A stretch of 11,006 bases of DNA from contig DIJW01000211.1 of assembly GCA_002421475.1 (NCBI GenBank), positions 3,012 to 14,017 on the forward strand, in the 5' to 3' direction. This DNA is from Thiomicrospira sp. UBA5634 (GTDB taxonomy: Bacteria; Pseudomonadota; Gammaproteobacteria; Thiomicrospirales; Thiomicrospiraceae). Of the stretch, positions 7,014 through 11,006 are shown piece after piece (within the stretch, counting starts at the first letter, position 1; every line of letters starts with the position of its first letter). The notes under the pieces are model-generated. The model was not told where the DNA came from. It worked only from the letters and a program-made list of their open reading frames with translations, and did not search any database. Position numbers and translations under genes: made by a program.

Positions 7014-7018
7014 CCTCC
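7014..7018 (-). promoter_or_regulatory. Shine-Dalgarno that decides the SoxW-like start
   Basis: GGAGG on the minus strand. It leaves 0 bases to the ATG at 7013 and 6 bases to the ATG at 7007, so translation should start at 7007. Confidence 0.8.
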
Positions 7019-7052
7019 CAGATGCACCAACTTTTAACCGATTAAACCGGTT

Positions 7053-7568
7053 TTATGACGGGTTTTGTGCTTCATATTTTTGAATAAACTCTTCCAAGAC
7101 TTTTAAATCTACCATCCCCGCACGCCCGGCTACCACTTCACCGTTTGGTGCCACCATGTAGGTGCTCGGTAAACCGCGCAAAGGTCCAAAAGGGGTAACA
7201 TTTTTATTTAAGTCGATGTCTTTAAAACGTACTAACGGAAAACTGATCATTAACTCATCGGCAAACGTTTGAATTTTATCTGTGGGAATATTTTCATAGT
7301 TCACCCCCAACACTATCGCACCCTTGTCTTTGTATTTTTCATGAAAAAACACCAATTCCGGCATTTCAACAACGCAAGGCGGACACCATGTTGCCCATAA
7401 GTTCACCACTACCCATTGACCTTTAAAGTCAGATAACTTGACCGCTTTACCTTTAAAATCAACAAACTCAACATCCATAGCCTTTGCATTCTGTAAAGTC
7501 ATTGCCGCAAACAGGGTTATCATAACGAAAAGGATTTTAAAGCCCTTATTCAACAGCTGATATTGCAT
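7053..7568 (-). CDS. TlpA/ResA-family thioredoxin-like protein
   Basis: 171 residues. An N-terminal hydrophobic segment (about 11-25) ends in QNAKA-MD, a signal peptide or anchor that places the protein in the periplasm. The thioredoxin-like domain carries WCPPC at 61-65 (NLWATWCPPCVVEMPEL), as in TlpA, ResA and DsbE. The cis-proline loop is GLPSTYMVAPNGEVV with P134. Family members reduce disulfides of exported proteins, for example apocytochrome c or copper-site cysteines, using electrons from DsbD/CcdA. GAGG lies 7 bases before the ATG. It is the first gene of the six-gene cluster, 47 bases after the hda stop. Two thioredoxins with different CxxC dipeptides (CPPC here, CPFC next) suggest a reduction relay or two separate clients. 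The particular client cannot be read from the sequence. Confidence 0.92.
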   Translation of the reverse strand: MQYQLLNKGFKILFVMITLFAAMTLQNAKAMDVEFVDFKGKAVKLSDFKGQWVVVNLWATWCPPCVVEMPELVFFHEKYKDKGAIVLGVNYENIPTDKIQTFADELMISFPLVRFKDIDLNKNVTPFGPLRGLPSTYMVAPNGEVVAGRAGMVDLKVLEEFIQKYEAQNPS

Positions 7569-7584
7569 AATTATTCCTCTATTT

Positions 7585-7612
7585 TTTATAGTCTATTAAG
7601 CACGGTTTGTAA
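7585..7612 (-). promoter_or_regulatory. weak candidate promoter before the thioredoxin-TolC cluster
   Basis: The minus strand reads TTACAA (7612-7607), 16 bases, then TATAAA (7590-7585). The match is fair, but a transcript started 6-7 bases later would cut into the Shine-Dalgarno at 7579-7576. This may be fortuitous, and the cluster may instead be transcribed through from hda. No terminator hairpin is seen in the 47-base gap. Confidence 0.25.
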
Positions 7613-7615
7613 GCA

Positions 7616-8335
7616 TTAACGCGCTAAAACTTCTTTAACAAACGGTAATGTCAATCGTCGTTTATCAACGAGTGACGCTTGCTCAAGCAGTTTTAATACT
7701 GCAAGCAGCTCTTGCAGATCCGTCGAAAACCGCTTGATTAAAAAATTTCCAACCTTCAACGGCAGCTCAAACCCCATATACAAGGCATGACGTTGTAAGG
7801 CTAATACCAATTCTCGCTCCCCTTGCAATGGCGCTAACGGCACCGGGATAATCGACACCAACTCACGCATTAACCCTTCGCTGGCTACCGGCCAATCGGT
7901 TAAAGCAGTCTGTCCTGTTAATAATACACGATGCCCTTGCACCCGCGATTTGGCCAAAAAATTGGCCAACGCTTTTTCCCAACCCAGATCACCCAATACC
8001 TGCTCAACATCATCCAGACAGACCAAGGGCGTGACTTCAAGCCCTTGCAACACATCGGGGATCAGTGGTAATTGTTGATTAGCTAACGGAAAATAAACAC
8101 TCTGACGCCCTTTTTCGGTATAAAAACGACAAGCGGCTTGTAATAGATGGGTTTTACCGACCCCGGATTCACCAAAAAAATAATAACAACCGGCATATTG
8201 CGCGTTATCTAATTGCTGCAATTGACTCAAAACCAGTGCAATAGACTCTTGCTCAGCAATAAAAGTTTCAAAACTAGCATCATCGCGCAAACTCATTTTA
8301 AGCGGGAGTTGAATCAGCATGTTTTTATGACTCAT
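7616..8335 (-). CDS. hda: DnaA regulatory inactivator Hda
   Basis: 239-residue AAA+ protein homologous to domain III of DnaA. With the DNA-loaded sliding clamp it stimulates ATP hydrolysis by DnaA and so prevents re-initiation of replication. The N terminus has the clamp-binding motif QLPLKM (9-14), matching QLSLPL in E. coli Hda. Walker A is GESGVGKT (55-62), Walker B LVCLDDV (104-110), and a sensor-1-like stretch is LLTGQTA (138-144). R157 in LMREL is a candidate arginine finger. The C-terminal GFELPLKVGNFLIKRF and KRRLTLPFVKEVL align closely with E. coli Hda. Walker A is canonical here, whereas the E. coli version as I recall it is degenerate. The start overlaps the stop of the DUF2066 gene as ATGA, and no strong Shine-Dalgarno is visible, so translation is probably coupled. 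Confidence 0.93.
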   Translation of the reverse strand: MSHKNMLIQLPLKMSLRDDASFETFIAEQESIALVLSQLQQLDNAQYAGCYYFFGESGVGKTHLLQAACRFYTEKGRQSVYFPLANQQLPLIPDVLQGLEVTPLVCLDDVEQVLGDLGWEKALANFLAKSRVQGHRVLLTGQTALTDWPVASEGLMRELVSIIPVPLAPLQGERELVLALQRHALYMGFELPLKVGNFLIKRFSTDLQELLAVLKLLEQASLVDKRRLTLPFVKEVLAR

Positions 8336-9393
8336 GGCTGATATTCACCACGCAACGCTCCGCTAAAGGTTGTTTCTTCCAATAACCGCATATGCGGAAC
8401 CCGTTCAACAACCCTAATCACATCAATATAACTGCCTTGATATATCACCTCAAAACTCGCGCTATTACCTTGCAACTTAACCAACTTAACATCTCTGAAG
8501 GTTGGTTTTAAACGTTGCAAAAACCTTTCTAACTCTTGCAACGATTCATACGAAGGTAAACCATCAACATCTAACTGCACTAAACCGACAGTCCCTGCTC
8601 GTTCTCGATAAGGCCGCGAGTACAACTCCAACAAACTATCAAACGAACCATGCAATAACGGCAAAAAACCTTCCCCCATTTCATCGGAATTCAACACGCG
8701 CTCACCGGTTTCCAATGAATATAATCCCCAGACAAAATTGGTCAAATCCCCCATCACAACGGCTTTAAAAATCATGACAAACTCATCACCCTGGGTTTGC
8801 CACTGACTTAATATAGACGCAGGTAATGTCTGCTGTTTAAGCAACTGATCAATTCGTAAGCCGACAAATGCGCTGTCATCAACAGGCAAATCAACTGACA
8901 ATGCCAACAATCTTGAATAATCTCGATAATCCAAATCAACGCGATATTGCAAACTGGCTTGTGACAGATTGACCCGCAAGCCCTGCTGTTCCCAGCGTCC
9001 GATTAATAAGGTTTTTGGCCGATCATTTAACGGCCAAATATGAATTTGATCTTTCTGAAAGTCAGCCAACAAACGATGCCGATCAAACTCAACCACAATT
9101 TTTTGACCGATTACCACGCCATCCGCTTCACGATTGGCAAACTGATAACTTTTTACCCACTGACGTGCTTTTTTCAAATAGTTTTGCGCTTCTGGAGTCT
9201 GTAAAATTTGATCACCCCCCACAACCCTGATTAATAAATCGCGCATTGCAGACTCCAACAACACGTTTAACTGGCCGACTTCGTGATTTTCGATCGGTTT
9301 TTCAATCACAAAAAGGTCAATCTTGTCATTCGCCTGCACGCTTTTAATCAGCAAAAAAACACACAATAATGTTAGAAGTGCAAAAGTTCTCAT
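8332..9393 (-). CDS. DUF2066-family exported protein
   Basis: 353 residues with a clear signal peptide (hydrophobic 4-16, cleavage near VQA-ND), so probably periplasmic or envelope-associated. The body fits the gammaproteobacterial DUF2066 family, with AMRDLLIRVVGGDQIL near 49-64 and the WEQQGLRVNL region after a Trp-Pro-rich segment. The last 80 residues (YESLQELERFLQRL and FEVIYQGSYIDVIRVVE) look like an alpha/beta domain. Biochemical function is not established to my knowledge. The assignment rests on sequence feel and on context: the order hda-DUF2066-purM-purN, divergent in the middle, is also found in Pseudomonas as I recall. GAGG lies 5 bases before the ATG. Its stop overlaps the hda start by four bases, so the two are co-translated. 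Confidence 0.82.
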   Translation of the reverse strand: MRTFALLTLLCVFLLIKSVQANDKIDLFVIEKPIENHEVGQLNVLLESAMRDLLIRVVGGDQILQTPEAQNYLKKARQWVKSYQFANREADGVVIGQKIVVEFDRHRLLADFQKDQIHIWPLNDRPKTLLIGRWEQQGLRVNLSQASLQYRVDLDYRDYSRLLALSVDLPVDDSAFVGLRIDQLLKQQTLPASILSQWQTQGDEFVMIFKAVVMGDLTNFVWGLYSLETGERVLNSDEMGEGFLPLLHGSFDSLLELYSRPYRERAGTVGLVQLDVDGLPSYESLQELERFLQRLKPTFRDVKLVKLQGNSASFEVIYQGSYIDVIRVVERVPHMRLLEETTFSGALRGEYQP

Positions 9394-9424
9394 ACCCGCC
9401 TCGGTAATTTTTAGTTACAATATC

Positions 9425-9452
9425 ATAATATTTTTTTAAACCCTGATGTCAG
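9425..9452 (-). promoter_or_regulatory. candidate promoter for DUF2066-hda
   Basis: The minus strand has CTGACA (9452-9447), a 16-base spacer, and TATTAT (9430-9425). A start near 9418 would leave a leader of about 25 bases that includes the Shine-Dalgarno. The -35 shares its first base with a GCTGT-TTT-ACAGC inverted repeat at 9452-9464. No comparably good promoter was found facing purM. Confidence 0.5.
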
Positions 9453-9464
9453 CTGTTTTACAGC
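9452..9464. repeat. short inverted repeat between DUF2066 and purM
   Basis: GCTGT-TTT-ACAGC has 5-base perfect arms. It touches the candidate -35 of the DUF2066-hda promoter and lies 38 bases ahead of purM. It could be an operator or chance. It does not resemble the PurR box. Confidence 0.3.
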
Positions 9465-9501
9465 CGGCTTCCTACCAATCCAAGAACCGATCCGAACTCT
9501 T

Positions 9502-10548
9502 ATGACAAGCAAACCATCTCTTAGCTACAAAGACGCAGGCGTAGATATTGATGCGGGCGATGCCCTCGTAGACGCCATTAAACCCATTGCAAAAGCGACT
9601 CGTCGTCCTGAAGTTATGGCCTCACTAGGCGGCTTCGGCGCATTATTTGAGCTGCCAATCAACAAATACAAAAACCCAGTTTTAGTCTCCGGCACAGATG
9701 GTGTCGGCACTAAACTACGTCTGGCCATTGATACCAATAAACACGACCAAGTTGGTATTGACCTGGTTGCAATGTGTGTGAACGATTTGGTGGTACAAGG
9801 TGCAGAACCGTTGTTTTTCCTCGACTACTACGCAACCGGAAAACTTGAACTGCCGGTAGCGAAAAGTGTAATCGCCGGTATTGGGGAAGGTTGTATTCAA
9901 GCCGGTTGTTCGTTAATTGGTGGCGAAACTGCAGAAATGCCGGGTATGTATCCGGTTGGCGATTATGACTTAGCCGGTTTTTGCGTCGGTATTGTTGAAA
10001 AAGACGATTTGATTGACGGCTCAACCGTTAAACCGGGTCACGTGTTACTGGGCTTAGCATCATCCGGCCCACATTCAAACGGTTATTCGCTAGTGCGTAA
10101 AATCCTTGAAGTCAGTGGTGCAGATCTTAACAGCGACCTTAACGGTCAGCGTTTAGTTGATGCGTTGATGGCTCCGACTAAAATTTACGTTAAACCGCTG
10201 CTTGAATTGATGAAACACATCAAAATCCACGCTTTGTCACACATTACCGGTGGCGGCTTGGTTGAAAACGTACCGCGCGTATTGCCGCAAAATACCTGTG
10301 CACAAATCAACACCAACAGCTGGAAGCGTCCGGCGGTATTTGATTGGTTACAAACTGCCGGTAACGTTGAGTATGTTGAAATGCACCGCGTCTTTAACTG
10401 CGGCATTGGCATGGTATTAGTGGTTGATGCGAATGACCAGACCAAAGCGATTGAGTTGCTGACTCAAGCCGGAGAACAGGTCAGTGTTATCGGACAAATC
10501 ATAAGTAGTGACCGTGCAGAACCGCACGTTCAGCTGATCGCAGAGTAA
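9502..10548 (+). CDS. purM: Phosphoribosylformylglycinamidine cyclo-ligase (AIR synthetase)
   Basis: 348 residues, close to the usual 345. It catalyses the fifth step of de novo purine synthesis, the ATP-dependent ring closure of FGAM to aminoimidazole ribonucleotide, in the cytoplasm. Signatures are [13 protein letters not shown] (8-20), [10 protein letters not shown] (63-72), [19 protein letters not shown] (85-103), [11 protein letters not shown] (140-150), [13 protein letters not shown] and [16 protein letters not shown]. All belong to the PurM/ATP-grasp-like superfamily core. The ATG at 9502 begins the conserved N terminus, but no good Shine-Dalgarno is seen just before it. purN follows after 9 bases in the same direction, so the two form an operon as in many gammaproteobacteria. 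No PurR-like operator was recognised upstream. Confidence 0.97.
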   Translation: MTSKPSLSYKDAGVDIDAGDALVDAIKPIAKATRRPEVMASLGGFGALFELPINKYKNPVLVSGTDGVGTKLRLAIDTNKHDQVGIDLVAMCVNDLVVQGAEPLFFLDYYATGKLELPVAKSVIAGIGEGCIQAGCSLIGGETAEMPGMYPVGDYDLAGFCVGIVEKDDLIDGSTVKPGHVLLGLASSGPHSNGYSLVRKILEVSGADLNSDLNGQRLVDALMAPTKIYVKPLLELMKHIKIHALSHITGGGLVENVPRVLPQNTCAQINTNSWKRPAVFDWLQTAGNVEYVEMHRVFNCGIGMVLVVDANDQTKAIELLTQAGEQVSVIGQIISSDRAEPHVQLIAE

Positions 10549-10557
10549 GTCCTCGGC

Positions 10558-11006
10558 ATGAATAACGCGGCAATTCGGGTAGTGGTATTAATTTCAGGCA
10601 ATGGTTCTAACCTGCAGGCCTTAATTGACTACCAACAAAATCCGTCTTGCCGTTATCAAATTGTAAAAGTCATTTCCAACCGGCCTGATGTTTACGGCCT
10701 GCAACGTGCCGCTAATAATCAAATCGATCAGGAAGTGATTGACCATCGTTTATATGACGACCGTCCGCAATTTGAACAAGCACTCATTAATAGCATTGAT
10801 GCCGCCCACGCGGATCTAGTGGTACTCGCCGGTTTCATGCGCATCCTGACACCGTTATTTACCCAACACTACTTAGGGCGCATGTTTAACATCCACCCTT
10901 CTTTATTACCTAAATATCCCGGACTGAATACCCACCAACGTGCCCTTGAGGCAGGTGATACTCAGCATGGTTTAAGCATTCATTTTGTCACCGCGGAACT
11001 CGACGG
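10558..11006 (+). CDS. purN: Phosphoribosylglycinamide formyltransferase (GART), 5' part; 3' end outside window
   Basis: The first 149 codons of an enzyme usually about 210 residues long, cut by the right edge. It transfers a formyl group from 10-formyltetrahydrofolate to GAR, the third step of purine synthesis. Visible motifs are the phosphate-binding GNGSNLQALID (14-24), VISNRPDVYGLQRA (38-51), VVLAGFMRILT (88-98), and the catalytic stretch MFNIHPSLLPKYPG (109-122). N111 and H113 correspond to the catalytic Asn and His of E. coli PurN. The expected catalytic Asp is D149 in HFVTAELD, at the very edge. It starts 9 bases after the purM stop with only a poor Shine-Dalgarno, which suggests coupled translation. 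Confidence 0.96.
   Translation, partial: MNNAAIRVVVLISGNGSNLQALIDYQQNPSCRYQIVKVISNRPDVYGLQRAANNQIDQEVIDHRLYDDRPQFEQALINSIDAAHADLVVLAGFMRILTPLFTQHYLGRMFNIHPSLLPKYPGLNTHQRALEAGDTQHGLSIHFVTAELD

Noticed and set aside
9394..9501. purM-facing promoter or PurR box
   Set aside because: TACAAT and CATAAT words occur at 9416-9429, but no acceptable -35 was found at the right spacing, and no PurR-like palindrome is present.
9710..10024. 104-codon minus-strand reading frame inside purM
   Set aside because: It lies entirely within a strongly conserved gene, with no ribosome site or recognisable protein features. It is a shadow frame.

Overview
The window looks like ordinary chromosomal DNA from a gammaproteobacterium. 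ProRS is of the E. coli type with the insertion editing domain. hda and a DUF2066 gene lie back-to-back with purM-purN, an arrangement I recall from Pseudomonas. The two periplasmic thioredoxin-fold proteins (TlpA/ResA-like and SoxW-like) would suit a sulfur-oxidising relative such as Thiomicrospira/Hydrogenovibrio, but that genus-level guess is inference only. No tRNA, rRNA, CRISPR array, insertion sequence or phage gene was seen, and no stretch longer than 300 bases lacks a gene.

Layout. 1-1604 (-): the N-terminal 534 codons of a large FAD-linked oxidoreductase of the GlcD/D-2-hydroxyacid dehydrogenase type, cut by the window edge. 1605-1768: a divergent intergenic region with a probable proS promoter. 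1769-3481 (+): proS. 3493-3526: a perfect-stem terminator shared by convergent genes. 3545-7568 (-): a tight six-gene cluster read in the order tlpA-like thioredoxin, soxW-like thioredoxin, TolC-family outer-membrane protein, a very short HlyD-like adaptor, a Trp-rich 96-residue protein of unknown function, and a PilZ-domain protein. Stop/start overlaps (TAATG, ATGA, TAATG) tie the four middle genes together. 7616-9393 (-): DUF2066 protein and Hda, coupled by an ATGA overlap. 9394-9501: a divergent intergenic region with a plausible promoter for the DUF2066-hda pair. 9502-11006 (+): purM and the first 149 codons of purN (steps 5 and 3 of de novo purine synthesis).

The most unexpected signal is not a gene. 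The perfect 12-bp palindrome ACCAGGCCTGGT occurs five times between 602 and 6143, always inside coding sequence, in two different reading frames and in four unrelated genes. Chance would give far less than one copy. It resembles a highly iterated palindrome (as HIP1 is in cyanobacteria) and contains two abutting CCWGG sites. The second point of interest is the six-gene cluster: it has an outer-membrane channel and a stripped-down adaptor but no inner-membrane pump, and it is linked to two thioredoxins and a c-di-GMP-type domain.
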